From Vibrio aquaticus (GTDB lineage Bacteria; Pseudomonadota; Gammaproteobacteria; Enterobacterales; Vibrionaceae): a stretch of DNA of 64,000 bases. The notes under the pieces are model-generated. The model did not search any database and was not told the origin of the DNA. It saw only the letters and a program-made list of their open reading frames with translations. The DNA lies in NCBI RefSeq assembly GCF_003970385.1, contig NZ_RXZH01000002.1:310001-374000 (forward strand), given 5' to 3'. Position 1 is the first letter of the stretch. The number at the start of each line of letters is the position of its first letter. Of this stretch, positions 27,525-38,214 are shown one piece after another. A program made the translations under genes and the position numbers.

Positions 27525-28463
27525 ATGAACGAAAAATTACAGAAAGTATTAGCTCGAGCTGGTCATGGCTCTCGTCGCGAACTTGAAGCTTTGATTAAAG
27601 CGGGTCGCGTGAGTGTGAACGGTGTTGTAGCTAAGCTTGGTGAACGACTAGAAGATGAAAACGCCGTTGTGCGTATCGATGGTCATACTGTTTCTGCGAA
27701 AGCTCAGGAAGAGGTGGTTTGTCGAGTTCTTGCGTACTACAAGCCGGAAGGTGAATTGTGTACTCGTCATGACCCTGAAGGTCGCCGAACTGTATTTGAC
27801 CGTCTACCTAAAATCCGTGGTTCTCGCTGGATCTCTGTAGGTCGTCTTGATGCGAACACATCGGGTCTTCTACTATTCACAACAGATGGTGAGCTAGCTA
27901 ACCGTCTAATGCACCCAAGCCGTCAAGTTGAGCGTGAATACTTAGTGCGCGTATTTGGCGACGTGACAGAGCAGAAGGTGAAGAACCTAGTTCGTGGTGT
28001 TGAACTAGAAGATGGCATGGCACGTTTCGAAGACGTTGTGTACGCGGGCGGTGAAGGTATGAACCATACTTTCTACGTAGCCATCAACGAAGGTCGTAAC
28101 CGTGAAGTTCGTCGTCTTTGGGAATCTCAAGAGACGACAGTAAGCCGCCTAAAACGTGTTCGTTATGGTGATATTTATCTAGATAAAAAACTGCCACGTG
28201 GTGGTTGGATGGAACTGGATCTGAAAGAAGTAAACTACCTACGTGAGTTAGTAGAACTTCGTCCAGAGAAAGAAACCTTGCTAGACGAGAACAAAGCAAA
28301 CTCTTCACGTAAGCGTGAGCGTTCTCGTAGCCAGAAAATTCGTCGCGCCGTTAAGCGTCACGAAGAGCGCGTAAACACGGGTGGTGGCCGCAGTAACAAC
28401 CCTGCTCGCCGTAAACCAAAGAAGAGCGCAGGCAAACCAAACGCACGTAACAAGCAGCGTTAA
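27525..28463 (+). CDS. rluB: 23S rRNA pseudouridine synthase RluB
   Basis: 312 residues. An N-terminal S4 RNA-binding domain ([20 protein letters not shown]) precedes an RsuA-type catalytic domain with the nucleophilic Asp in [14 protein letters not shown] (near residue 110) and [12 protein letters not shown] Lys/Arg-rich tail (about residues 250-312) follows. It modifies U2605 (E. coli numbering) in the peptidyl-transferase region of 23S rRNA. Codon bias indicates good expression. It is followed by its own terminator. Confidence 0.95.
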   Translation: MNEKLQKVLARAGHGSRRELEALIKAGRVSVNGVVAKLGERLEDENAVVRIDGHTVSAKAQEEVVCRVLAYYKPEGELCTRHDPEGRRTVFDRLPKIRGSRWISVGRLDANTSGLLLFTTDGELANRLMHPSRQVEREYLVRVFGDVTEQKVKNLVRGVELEDGMARFEDVVYAGGEGMNHTFYVAINEGRNREVRRLWESQETTVSRLKRVRYGDIYLDKKLPRGGWMELDLKEVNYLRELVELRPEKETLLDENKANSSRKRERSRSQKIRRAVKRHEERVNTGGGRSNNPARRKPKKSAGKPNARNKQR

Positions 28464-28495
28464 TTAGACAGCTTAATCGCTTATCGCAAAATCTT

Positions 28496-28523
28496 AAAAA
28501 GCAGCCAACTCGGCTGCTTTTTT
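28496..28523 (+). terminator. rluB terminator
   Basis: AAAAAGCAGCC / GGCTGCTTTTTT hairpin with a 5-base loop, right after rluB. Confidence 0.9.
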
Positions 28524-28557
28524 ACTATTTCATCAAAATTACTATTTCATCAAAATT
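28524..28557. repeat. Two tandem copies of a 17-bp unit
   Basis: ACTATTTCATCAAAATT occurs twice without a spacer immediately after the rluB terminator and before the convergent DUF1289 gene. It looks like a small slippage duplication; no function is seen. Confidence 0.8.
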
Positions 28558-28566
28558 ACTACAGAT

Positions 28567-28779
28567 TCAAAATTTCTTGGCTGCTCTTCTTTGCTCACAG
28601 AGTCGTAATACTTTGCGTTTCTCGCTATCGGTAGATTGAGACCAGTTAAGTATCTCCTCAAGCGAACGGAAGCAGCCTAGACAGATATCCTCTTGGTCTA
28701 AGCAGCAATGACGAATACAAGGGCAGGGCACTGCGCTCTTTGGGTTCTTCGCGGAGGAATTCAAAATATCACCTGACAA
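28567..28779 (-). CDS. DUF1289 small cysteine-rich protein
   Basis: 70 residues. The family pattern is clear: CPCIRHCCLDQEDICLGCFRSLEEI, with conserved cysteines that probably bind zinc or an Fe-S centre, and a Trp (ILNWS). Function is unknown; members are often small Fe-S-like proteins. It is convergent with rluB. Confidence 0.85.
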   Translation of the reverse strand: MSGDILNSSAKNPKSAVPCPCIRHCCLDQEDICLGCFRSLEEILNWSQSTDSEKRKVLRLCEQRRAAKKF

Positions 28780-28891
28780 GCCACGTCCCCTTAACTATAC
28801 AAAAAGACCCAGAATAACGAGAAGTCATCTGGGCCTTTAAATGCTATATGTCTAGCTTAATATATGCCTAGGTCAATAGCTTCTAGAACAA

Positions 28892-30613
28892 CTAAAGCGT
28901 CTGGTTTAGCGTGTAGTAACGACCTTGTTGCGCTAGTAAGTCTTGGTGATTGCCGTACTCGACAATTTGACCTTGTTCAATCAGACAGATAGCGTCCATC
29001 TTATCGAGGTCGACTAAGCGGTGGGTAATGAATACCACGGTTTTGTCTTCGAAGTGTTGTTCGAACAGCTGCATAATTTGCTGTTCTGTCTGCTTATCTA
29101 ACCCTTCAGTGGGTTCATCAAGCAACAAAATTGGCGCATTATGCAGTAGGGCACGAGCAATGCCTACACGACGCTTTTCACCACCTGACAGCTGACGACC
29201 ACCGTCACCCAACCAAGTATCGAGGGCGGTGTCTTCTAAAAGCTTAGACAGGCCAACCTTTTCAAGAACCTCAGCCAGTTCCAAATCGTCTGCTTGTGGT
29301 TTGGCCATTAGAAGGTTGTCACGCAGTGAACCATTCAAGATGTCGACACGTTGGCTCACTACACTGATCGCTTGTCTGAGTTGACTCTCGCTCCATTGCT
29401 GGATTGGTTTACCGGCAATTTCTATTGAACCTGCATTGACGTCCCAATAGCGGTTGAGCAACTGGATTAATGTTGATTTACCTGAACCCGTTTGGCCAAC
29501 AATCGCTACTCGGTGTTTGGCTGGAATCTCCAGTTCTACGTCAGTTAGCACTTGGGCATCGCTGTCAGGGTAGTGGAATGACACTGCATTGTACTTGATA
29601 GAGTATTCACCGTTGTGTGCGATGGTTTCTTCTGGGAACTGAACATCAGGCTCAGACAAAATAATGTCATTCAAACGGCGAGCAGACGTAAGCGTTTGAC
29701 CAAGGTGTTGGAATGCACCGGCAATAGGCATGAGCAACTCAACACTTGCCATGGTCGCAAAGGCAACCAATGCGATTCTTGGATCTGGCGTATTACCACC
29801 TACGCCGTCAGCAGCAAGCCAAAGCATTAGTACTACCGTCCAGCCGTTCGCCAACATTAAGAGCGCTTGAGCTAGACCTGAGAAGTGCGCATTGAATGAT
29901 TGGTTGCGCAATAGCTTGTGTTGAGCGTCTAAAATGGCGTTGCGGTAACGCTCCTCAGCACCAAACAAGGTGAGCTCGCTGTAGCCTTGCAGCCAATCTA
30001 ACGTAGTAATACGCAGCTCGGCCTTGTTTTGAGTTAACTCTGTACCATTGCGTTTACCCAGTTTGTAGAACAGCACTGGCCATGTAATGACGAGTGTCAT
30101 CAGGATGGCACCCAATGTTAGGCCGAGTGTTTGATCAAACCAACAAATCAGTGCAGTCAGGCCCAAAATTGCTAGCGTCCCAACAACCATCGGGCTCACT
30201 AATCGCAGATAGACGTGATCCATTGCGTCGATATCAGCGACTAATCGGTTGAGGAGATCGGCATCACGCAAGTTTGAGACTCGACCAGGAATAAGGGGTG
30301 CTAGCTTAGAGAAGAAGAAAACACGCAGGTCAGTCAACAGCTTAAATGTTGCGTTGTGGCTGACTACACGCTCACCCCAACGACCGGCTGTTCTACCCAT
30401 CGCAAAGCCGCGAACGAAAGCACCCGGTAACATATAGTTAAAGGTTTCACGGGCAATGGTTAAACCGGCAACCGCAGCGGCGGATAAGAACCAACCTGAC
30501 AGTGTCAACAAGCCGATAGAAGCAGCCACGGTTGCAAAGGAAAGAAGCATCCCGAGTGATAAGCCAAACCAGTGCTTCTTATACAGTTTTAGATAGGGAA
30601 GTAAATCACGCAT
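28892..30613 (-). CDS. cydC: Heterodimeric ABC exporter subunit CydC
   Basis: 573 residues. Membrane domain about 1-320, ATPase domain with GQTGSGKST (near residue 369), LSGGEKRRVGIARAL and ILLLDEPTEGLD. CydDC exports glutathione and cysteine to the periplasm and is needed for assembly of cytochrome bd. Its start overlaps the cydD stop by 8 bases (ATGCGTGA), so the two are coupled. Long N-terminal SLGMLLSFATVAASIGLL helix typical of CydC. Confidence 0.94.
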   Translation of the reverse strand: MRDLLPYLKLYKKHWFGLSLGMLLSFATVAASIGLLTLSGWFLSAAAVAGLTIARETFNYMLPGAFVRGFAMGRTAGRWGERVVSHNATFKLLTDLRVFFFSKLAPLIPGRVSNLRDADLLNRLVADIDAMDHVYLRLVSPMVVGTLAILGLTALICWFDQTLGLTLGAILMTLVITWPVLFYKLGKRNGTELTQNKAELRITTLDWLQGYSELTLFGAEERYRNAILDAQHKLLRNQSFNAHFSGLAQALLMLANGWTVVLMLWLAADGVGGNTPDPRIALVAFATMASVELLMPIAGAFQHLGQTLTSARRLNDIILSEPDVQFPEETIAHNGEYSIKYNAVSFHYPDSDAQVLTDVELEIPAKHRVAIVGQTGSGKSTLIQLLNRYWDVNAGSIEIAGKPIQQWSESQLRQAISVVSQRVDILNGSLRDNLLMAKPQADDLELAEVLEKVGLSKLLEDTALDTWLGDGGRQLSGGEKRRVGIARALLHNAPILLLDEPTEGLDKQTEQQIMQLFEQHFEDKTVVFITHRLVDLDKMDAICLIEQGQIVEYGNHQDLLAQQGRYYTLNQTL

Positions 30614-32393
30614 CTAAGTTCCCCTTGTTCGTTTGGTTTAGTGCTTGGTTCGCTTGAAGCATTGATTGGAACAGTCCGTCTTCAGCGGCTAGATGGTCGT
30701 AGTGTCCTGATTGAACAATTTGACCATCTTGCATAACGAGAATTTGGTCTACGTTTTTCAATGGGGTAAGTTGGTGGGTGACCATTAGGGAAGATTTTCC
30801 TGCCACCTGAGTTTCTAAACCTTGCATAACCAGTTTTTCACTGCGCGCGTCTAAGCTTGCGGTTGGTTCATCCAATAACCAGAACTGGCCACCTTGGATC
30901 ATGGCGCGAGCCAATGCCAAACGTTGAGCCTGACCGACCGATAAACCGCCAGAACGATCTGAGACGAGATAGTCTAGGCCATGTTGATTGACAAATTCGG
31001 CAGAAAAGGAGTTCTCAAGAGCATTCTGGATGGTCGCTTCATCAACATTGTTTTTACCAAGCGTGATGTTGTCGCGTATTGAACCATGCAGAAGTAGCGG
31101 GTTTTGACCAACCCAGCTGATTTTTTCACGCCAGTTAGCAAGGTCTAATTCACTGCGCTCGATACTATTGATGGTCAGTGAACCTTGGTAAGGCAAGAAA
31201 CCAAGAATGGCATTAATTAAGCTCGTTTTACCTGCGCCGCTAGGGCCGACTAACGCGGTGGATTGCTCGGCATTGAGTACAAAGCTCACAGGACCAAGTA
31301 GCTTCTTACCTTCTGGCGAATACACCTCAAGATTGTTGGCTGCAATGGTAATAGATTGGCCGTCTTGTAGAGTTTTGTCACCAGATCGTACTTGTTCAAC
31401 ATCGGTTTCAATAAATTCAACGATGCTTTCCGCTGCGCCAACCGCTTGTTGTTTCGCGTGGTAGAAGGTGCCTAAGTCACGCAGTGGTTGGTAAAACTCT
31501 GGAGCAAGGATCAAGATAAACAGACCGGCAAACAAAGTGACGCCGGCTCCGTAATCACCGAAGTTCAGTTCCCCGATAAATGCGAAGCCAAAATAAACGG
31601 CCGTTAATGCGATAGAGATAGAGGTGAAAAATTCCAAAACCGCAGAGGATAGGAAAGCGATTTTCAGCACATCCATCGTGCGAGTACGGAAGACTTCCGA
31701 TGCACCATGCATCACTTCAGTTTCTGCTTTGGTGCGGTCAAACAGTCGAATGGTAGTCATGGATTGAAGGCGATCATAGAAATGACCCGATAGGCGTTGC
31801 AAAGCTTTGAAGTTCTTTCGGTTTGCGTCAGCGGCCTTCATGCCAACCAATGCCATAAAGAGTGGCACAAGTGGGGCAGTAATCAGGAAGATAAGACCCG
31901 CAGCCCAGTTTACTGGGAATACGACAATCAGAATCACGAATGGCACAAGAACAGAGAGTGACATTTGCGGCAGGTAACGAGCAAAGAAGTCATGCATATC
32001 TTCCACTTGCTCTAGCAGTAGGGTTGCCCAAGCTCCTGCAGGTTTTCCTTTGATGTAAGCAGGGCCCAATTCGCGCAATTTATCTAAAATCAGTTGGCGA
32101 ATGTAAACGCGGATTTGTTCACCGCATCGGTAACCTGCGATTTCACGTCCCCAAGAGCATAACGCGCGAACGGCAATAGTGCCGCCTAAAGCAAAGAAGT
32201 AAGGGACAAGTTCGTATTTATCTACGTGCTCAATAATCAATTGATGCAAGATCGTCGCAAGTAAAGCGGCTTGAACTAGCAGGAAGGCGCTAGAGAGTAC
32301 GCCCAAACCCACAGCAATCATAAGCCAGCGCTTGGCGAGCTTACTCTGCTGCTTGAGCCATAGATTCAAGCTGCGTTGTTTCTTTTTATCCAT
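30606..32393 (-). CDS. cydD: Heterodimeric ABC exporter subunit CydD
   Basis: 595 residues. Membrane domain about 1-340 and ATPase domain with GPSGAGKTS (near residue 391), LSVGQAQRLALARAM and FWLLDEPTASLD. Partner of CydC in glutathione/cysteine export and cytochrome bd assembly. The upstream neighbour on the same strand is trxB, as in enterics, but a terminator separates them, so cydDC probably has its own promoter in the 32,394-32,532 spacer. The signature is LSVGQ rather than LSGGQ, normal for CydD. Confidence 0.94.
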   Translation of the reverse strand: MDKKKQRSLNLWLKQQSKLAKRWLMIAVGLGVLSSAFLLVQAALLATILHQLIIEHVDKYELVPYFFALGGTIAVRALCSWGREIAGYRCGEQIRVYIRQLILDKLRELGPAYIKGKPAGAWATLLLEQVEDMHDFFARYLPQMSLSVLVPFVILIVVFPVNWAAGLIFLITAPLVPLFMALVGMKAADANRKNFKALQRLSGHFYDRLQSMTTIRLFDRTKAETEVMHGASEVFRTRTMDVLKIAFLSSAVLEFFTSISIALTAVYFGFAFIGELNFGDYGAGVTLFAGLFILILAPEFYQPLRDLGTFYHAKQQAVGAAESIVEFIETDVEQVRSGDKTLQDGQSITIAANNLEVYSPEGKKLLGPVSFVLNAEQSTALVGPSGAGKTSLINAILGFLPYQGSLTINSIERSELDLANWREKISWVGQNPLLLHGSIRDNITLGKNNVDEATIQNALENSFSAEFVNQHGLDYLVSDRSGGLSVGQAQRLALARAMIQGGQFWLLDEPTASLDARSEKLVMQGLETQVAGKSSLMVTHQLTPLKNVDQILVMQDGQIVQSGHYDHLAAEDGLFQSMLQANQALNQTNKGNLDA

Positions 32394-32444
32394 CGTGAAG
32401 GCTTAATGAGAATTATTATTACGAAATAGAAGCGCGCATTATAC

Positions 32445-32479
32445 AAAAGAAAGCCCCGCGGGAATACCGCAGGGCTTTA
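32445..32479 (-). terminator. trxB terminator
   Basis: On the minus strand AAAGCCCTGCGG...CCGCGGGGCTTT with T-rich flank (CTTTTGT). It lies 55-90 bases after trxB and before cydD. Confidence 0.8.
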
Positions 32480-32532
32480 AGGATTTGAGCTAAAAGTGAA
32501 AAATATTATTTACTTTTAGTGTATTAATCGCG

Positions 32533-33895
<1,363 letters not shown>

Positions 33896-34552
33896 ATGCT
33901 ACATCAGCGCGAAACAACCCTACAATTGACTCAGTTGAGTGAAGCCGCCATTGCTCAACTTGCCCCTTCATTCATGCACTTACCGAACACGGAACATGCT
34001 GATGGTCAGTACCGTCTAAGACGTTATTCCGTGGTTTCTATGAAGGACGGACAAGTTATCGATTTGAACAAGAATGAGTTTATGCAAACGGATGATATCA
34101 ACCGTTTTCAAGGTAATGTGGTTCGCCAATTTGAAGGTATTGAAGAGTTGATTATCGAAAGTGAAGGGATGCGTGAGATGTGCTCGTTGTTTACTGCATC
34201 GAATCACTTAAAAGATGGTCATGAGATCGAAATTCACCAGATTCGAATCTCTGCGATTTATGATGAAACTCAGGTTGCACCAGAAGGGGTGCACCAAGAT
34301 GGCTTTGAACATATTGCTTTAGTTGGTATGGGGCGTCACAACATTGAAGGTGGCGACATCATGCTTTACAACAGCTTCAATGAAGCGCCTTTCTTTAGAA
34401 AAACACTGCTGAACGGTGAAGTGGCGATGTTGGCGGATGACAAGCTTTGGCACAACGCTCAACCTATCCGTTCAGTGATTGATGGTCAGGCCGGCCACAT
34501 GGATGTATTCGTACTTACAGCAAAGGGCGCAAAGCATGAGCTTCAATCCTAA
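33896..34552 (+). CDS. 2-oxoglutarate/Fe(II) dioxygenase (2OG-Fe_Oxy_2 type)
   Basis: About 218 residues from the Met at 33896, which lies 6 bases after AAGGAG; three consecutive ATGs occur there. The iron triad is HQD (GVHQDGFEH, near residue 128) with the distal His in KLWHNAQPIR (near 187), and the following Arg can bind 2-oxoglutarate. This family includes free-L-amino-acid hydroxylases such as isoleucine dioxygenase. The next gene starts inside its 3' end, so the pair is coupled and probably acts on one substrate. The substrate is unknown. Confidence 0.8.
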   Translation: MLHQRETTLQLTQLSEAAIAQLAPSFMHLPNTEHADGQYRLRRYSVVSMKDGQVIDLNKNEFMQTDDINRFQGNVVRQFEGIEELIIESEGMREMCSLFTASNHLKDGHEIEIHQIRISAIYDETQVAPEGVHQDGFEHIALVGMGRHNIEGGDIMLYNSFNEAPFFRKTLLNGEVAMLADDKLWHNAQPIRSVIDGQAGHMDVFVLTAKGAKHELQS

Positions 34553-35771
34553 CTTATCTCGTTCTCAGTTTAGTGCACTTAGCCAAACACATAATGACCT
34601 TCCGGTGATGTTTCTTGATGGGCCTGGTGGCTCGCAAGTGCCACAGTCAGTGTTGGATTCAATGCAAGCGTACCTTGGCTACTTCAATTCCAACTTGGGT
34701 GGGCACTATTTTTCAAGTCAGCACACGACGAATTTGATGAAGCAGGCGAGAGAGCATGCACAGGCACTCGTTAATGCACCATCCAGTGACAACATTGTCT
34801 TTGGCGCCAATATGACCTCGTTAACCTTTCAGCTAAGTAGAGCAATCAGCCGAAATTGGCAACAAGGCGATGAAGTCATAGTAACGGCACTTGACCACTA
34901 TTCGAACGTTTCTAGTTGGCAACAAGCGGCCGATGATAAAGGTGTTGTTGTTCATCACGCGAAAGTAGAAGAGCAAAACTACGGCCTGGATGTTGAGCAC
35001 TTAATCTCGCTAATTAATGAAAACACGACGTTAGTGGCACTGACGTTTGCTTCAAACACCACAGGGTCGATTGTGGATGTTAAGAAGGTGGTCGATGCGG
35101 CGCATAAAGTGGGGGCCATGGTTTATGTCGATGCTGTGCACTACGCGCCGCACCATCTGGTTGATGTACAAGCATTAGGTTGCGATTTCTTGGCGTGTTC
35201 TGCCTACAAATTCTTTGGCCCTCATGTTGGCATTGCTTATGTCGTTCCGAAGTGGCTGCAAACTTTACAACCTTACAAAGTTGAGCCTGCAACAGATGTT
35301 GGCCCGGGCCGTTTTGAGACAGGGACACAGAGTTTCGAAGGTTTAGCTGGGGTGATTGCCGCTGTTAAGTATCTTGCTCAATGGGGTACAACGGGAGCAC
35401 CACTTCGAGATCGCTTGGTCGAATCGTTCAAGCAGTTCAATCAGCATGAGTCGGCGATCAGTGAGCGTTTTCTTGCTCGTTTGAATGAAGTTGAGGGAGT
35501 TAAGTTGTGGGGCAGTCATGAGTCCAGTTCAGAACTCAGAACACCCACGTTCGCCTTAACGTTTGTCAATCATGCGCCTGAGTATGTCGCGTCTGAACTT
35601 GGAAAACGAAACATCTGCGTTTGGAATGGTCATTTCTACGCGTTAGGCTTGGTTCGACAGCTTGGTTTGCAAGAGAGTGGTGGTGTGGTGCGAGTTGGCT
35701 TTATGCATTACAACACGCTTGAAGAAGTCGATACATTTATTGATGAGCTCAAACTTATCGTCAATGGATAG
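34536..35771 (+). CDS. PLP enzyme of the cysteine desulfurase-like family (class V)
   Basis: 411 residues from the Met at 34536, which overlaps the dioxygenase gene by 17 bases. Class V aminotransferase fold: FLDGPGGSQVP, YVDAVHYAPH, and the Schiff-base Lys in SAYKFFGPHVG (near residue 225). The catalytic Cys loop of true desulfurases (GxHCA) is replaced by NGHFYA, so sulfur mobilisation from cysteine is doubtful. A lyase or aminotransferase acting on a hydroxylated amino acid from the coupled dioxygenase is a reasonable inference. Ends at a strong terminator. Confidence 0.8.
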   Translation: MSFNPNLSRSQFSALSQTHNDLPVMFLDGPGGSQVPQSVLDSMQAYLGYFNSNLGGHYFSSQHTTNLMKQAREHAQALVNAPSSDNIVFGANMTSLTFQLSRAISRNWQQGDEVIVTALDHYSNVSSWQQAADDKGVVVHHAKVEEQNYGLDVEHLISLINENTTLVALTFASNTTGSIVDVKKVVDAAHKVGAMVYVDAVHYAPHHLVDVQALGCDFLACSAYKFFGPHVGIAYVVPKWLQTLQPYKVEPATDVGPGRFETGTQSFEGLAGVIAAVKYLAQWGTTGAPLRDRLVESFKQFNQHESAISERFLARLNEVEGVKLWGSHESSSELRTPTFALTFVNHAPEYVASELGKRNICVWNGHFYALGLVRQLGLQESGGVVRVGFMHYNTLEEVDTFIDELKLIVNG

Positions 35772-35773
35772 AA

Positions 35774-35799
35774 AAAGACCTCCAAACTGGAGGTCTTTC
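35774..35799. terminator. Bidirectional terminator
   Basis: AAAGACCTCCA / TGGAGGTCTTT, 11-bp stem with a 3-base loop, between the PLP enzyme and the convergent DUF2797 gene. Confidence 0.9.
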
Positions 35800-35802
35800 T
35801 CA

Positions 35803-36627
35803 TTATGCTGAAACTTCTACTTCGTAAGATGTAAACTTACGGATATTGATCACACCGGTATCAAAGATCATGTACTGACCTTTAATGCCTTGAAGCGTGC
35901 CGGTTACCTCAGGGTTTTTATCAAAATTGTGTGACGTAATCTTGGTAGGGTGCTGCTGGACAGGGTAGCTGATTGGGGTGATTTGCTCACTTAAGATCTC
36001 GATAGCATCATCGCCATATTGTTGCTTAATCTCTGCGATTTTATCTTCTACCAGTGGCAACAACTCTGCAAAACGTTCTTCCAATGGCATTGGCTCGCCA
36101 TCACCTTTCAGCAAAGTACGCCAGTTGGTTTTATCAGCGATGTGTTTAGCAAGCTCAACTTCGATGAGACCTGAAATATGGCGAGTCTTAACCTTAAAGA
36201 TTGGCAGACCTTGAGTCGCACCTTGATCGATCCAACGAGTTGGGATCTGGGTGTGACGAGTGATACCTACTTTCAAGCTTGAGGTGTTTGATAGGTAGAC
36301 AAAGTGGTCAACCATACAGTTTTCTTCACCCCACTGAGGTTCTCTACAAGTCCCTTGTTCATAATGGCAAGTCTCTGGCTTCATGATGCACATATCGCAA
36401 CTTGCTAGCTTTCTCATACAGACAAAACAGTGACCTTGAGAGTAGCTCTTTTTGGTCTTCTTGCCGCAAGAACTACAAAAAATGTTACCAGTATGAGTCA
36501 GTGTGAGTGATTGGCCTATAAACGGCGAGAGATCAACCAGTTCCTCACCCACGGGTAAGCGATACTGAACGGTACCTTCTAGAGAGGCACGCATTTTACT
36601 TAGCGTACCTTTAGCAATTAAAGACAT
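35803..36627 (-). CDS. DUF2797 protein with zinc-finger-like cysteines
   Basis: 274 residues. A cluster of cysteines in the first half (CSSCGKKTKK, CFVCMRKL, CDMC, CHYEQGTC) suggests one or two bound zinc ions. The following VYLSNTSSLKVGITR block recalls a GIY-YIG-like strand, as noted for this family, though the catalytic set is not clear. Function unknown. Single gene, convergent with the PLP enzyme. Confidence 0.8.
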   Translation of the reverse strand: MSLIAKGTLSKMRASLEGTVQYRLPVGEELVDLSPFIGQSLTLTHTGNIFCSSCGKKTKKSYSQGHCFVCMRKLASCDMCIMKPETCHYEQGTCREPQWGEENCMVDHFVYLSNTSSLKVGITRHTQIPTRWIDQGATQGLPIFKVKTRHISGLIEVELAKHIADKTNWRTLLKGDGEPMPLEERFAELLPLVEDKIAEIKQQYGDDAIEILSEQITPISYPVQQHPTKITSHNFDKNPEVTGTLQGIKGQYMIFDTGVINIRKFTSYEVEVSA

Positions 36628-36918
36628 GACAGTGCTCTTATTCTATTGATTATTATACTCGCCTACATTGAGTGGCGATTTTTTGCAGTATAACAAATAA
36701 AGGGGGCAAGCGTGATGTCTAGTCGTTACCGACGGTGGCATAGGAATCCTAGATTTGGCTATATGAACTAAGATTGATGAGATGAAAGAAATTTTATGAC
36801 GCGAATCAAATTTTTAGTGAGTAATTGCTTATTAAAAAGAGATAAAATTGAACTAACGTTGTATTATTTATTGGTCACCTGTTCTGTAAGTTGTTTTATT
36901 GTTCTCTAGGAAGCGGTC
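36628..36918. other. Divergent intergenic region, DUF2797 to GGDEF gene
   Basis: 290 bases of AT-rich sequence that should hold both promoters. No gene, repeat or operator is recognised. Confidence 0.45.
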
Positions 36919-38214
36919 TTGAAAGTCATTCATAAGGTTATCTTTGGATTAGTGATCATCACTATACTTATCGTGCAACTGTATTGGTTACACGGTGGTA
37001 GCCTCGTCTATCGTATCTCCCCAGAGCACTTTCGCTTTTTAGCGACCAATGACCAAGTTCAAGGGGGATCGTCAACATCTGAGCTAGCGTACAAAGGCGA
37101 ACAAGCCACGTTGTCTTGTGAACTGAGCAAAACTCCAGACTATGCTTGGCCATATTGTGGCGTTTCTATTCAATTGACCGATAAGATCTACAAAGGGATA
37201 GACTTTTCGAGTTTCCACACGGTTCGTCTTAATATCGATTTTGATGAGTTAGATTCAGAACGATCGGCGAGCCTACGTTTTTACATGCGTAACTATAACG
37301 CGGCTTATTCAAAGCCAGACAATGAATACACACTGAAATACAATGGATTGGAGTATTCCCCAGGTGTCGGCAATGGCGACATCGACATTCCTATTGCTAA
37401 CCTCCAAGTATTAACATGGTGGTTATCCGACAATCAGATTCCTATTCAACACTCAGCCCCAGAATATACCAACATCACTCTTCTTGAATTGGCCACGGGC
37501 TCTGGTCATTCTCAAGGCGAATTTAAGATGACCATCAATAGCATTGAATTGGTTGGGCACTACATTTCAGCTGAGAACCTGGCGTTTAGTCTTCTGACAT
37601 TTTGGGTTTGTATGGCGCTTGTTTATAGCGTCGTGGAGATCCGCCGCAGCCATAATCTGATTCTTCGTTCTCATTTTCGTCAAGATCACTTGAGCCGTCT
37701 AAATAAAGAACTGAAAGAGCAAAACATCCATTTCGCAGAGTTGGCAAACCGTGATGCGCTAACCGGAGCAATGAATCGGCACTCGATTAGGGAATGGCTT
37801 GATTCAGCGTATGCAGATTCGACCGGTAAGCGGCTTTCCGTCCTTTATCTCGACATCGACCACTTTAAGTCAGTCAACGATCTCTATGGTCACTCTATGG
37901 GTGACGATATTCTACGCGAGTTCACTATGGTTGTGTTGAGCACACTCAGCTCAAGTGAGCGTTTAGTTCGTTGGGGTGGGGAAGAGTTTGTCGTTTTCTG
38001 CCCGGGTCGTGACATTGAAGAAATCAGTCAACTAGCAGAGCAGGTTCGCCGACGAGTTGAGTCACACATTTGGGTTCATGGTGATCCGTTAACCACCAGT
38101 ATTGGCGTTGCGTCGTTAGGTGATGAGCGCGTGAATGAGATGCTAACTCGCGCAGATGAAGCACTCTATAAGGCTAAGCGACAAGGAAGGAACCGCGTGG
38201 TGGTTAGTCACTAA
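36919..38214 (+). CDS. Membrane diguanylate cyclase with periplasmic sensor
   Basis: 431 residues, TTG start with AGGAAG upstream. A membrane helix lies at residues 7-24, then a periplasmic region of about 200 residues of unrecognised type (beta-rich, perhaps carbohydrate-binding-like), a second helix near 222-240, a short coil and a GGDEF domain with RWGGEEFVVF near residue 353. The active site is intact (GGEEF), while the I-site position reads SSSE instead of RxxD, so product inhibition is probably absent. Its 3' end overlaps the convergent sanA gene by 11 bases. Confidence 0.88.
   Translation: MKVIHKVIFGLVIITILIVQLYWLHGGSLVYRISPEHFRFLATNDQVQGGSSTSELAYKGEQATLSCELSKTPDYAWPYCGVSIQLTDKIYKGIDFSSFHTVRLNIDFDELDSERSASLRFYMRNYNAAYSKPDNEYTLKYNGLEYSPGVGNGDIDIPIANLQVLTWWLSDNQIPIQHSAPEYTNITLLELATGSGHSQGEFKMTINSIELVGHYISAENLAFSLLTFWVCMALVYSVVEIRRSHNLILRSHFRQDHLSRLNKELKEQNIHFAELANRDALTGAMNRHSIREWLDSAYADSTGKRLSVLYLDIDHFKSVNDLYGHSMGDDILREFTMVVLSTLSSSERLVRWGGEEFVVFCPGRDIEEISQLAEQVRRRVESHIWVHGDPLTTSIGVASLGDERVNEMLTRADEALYKAKRQGRNRVVVSH

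Noticed and set aside
34536..35771. Assignment as SufS/CsdA
   Set aside because: The catalytic cysteine loop is missing and no suf or csdE gene lies nearby.
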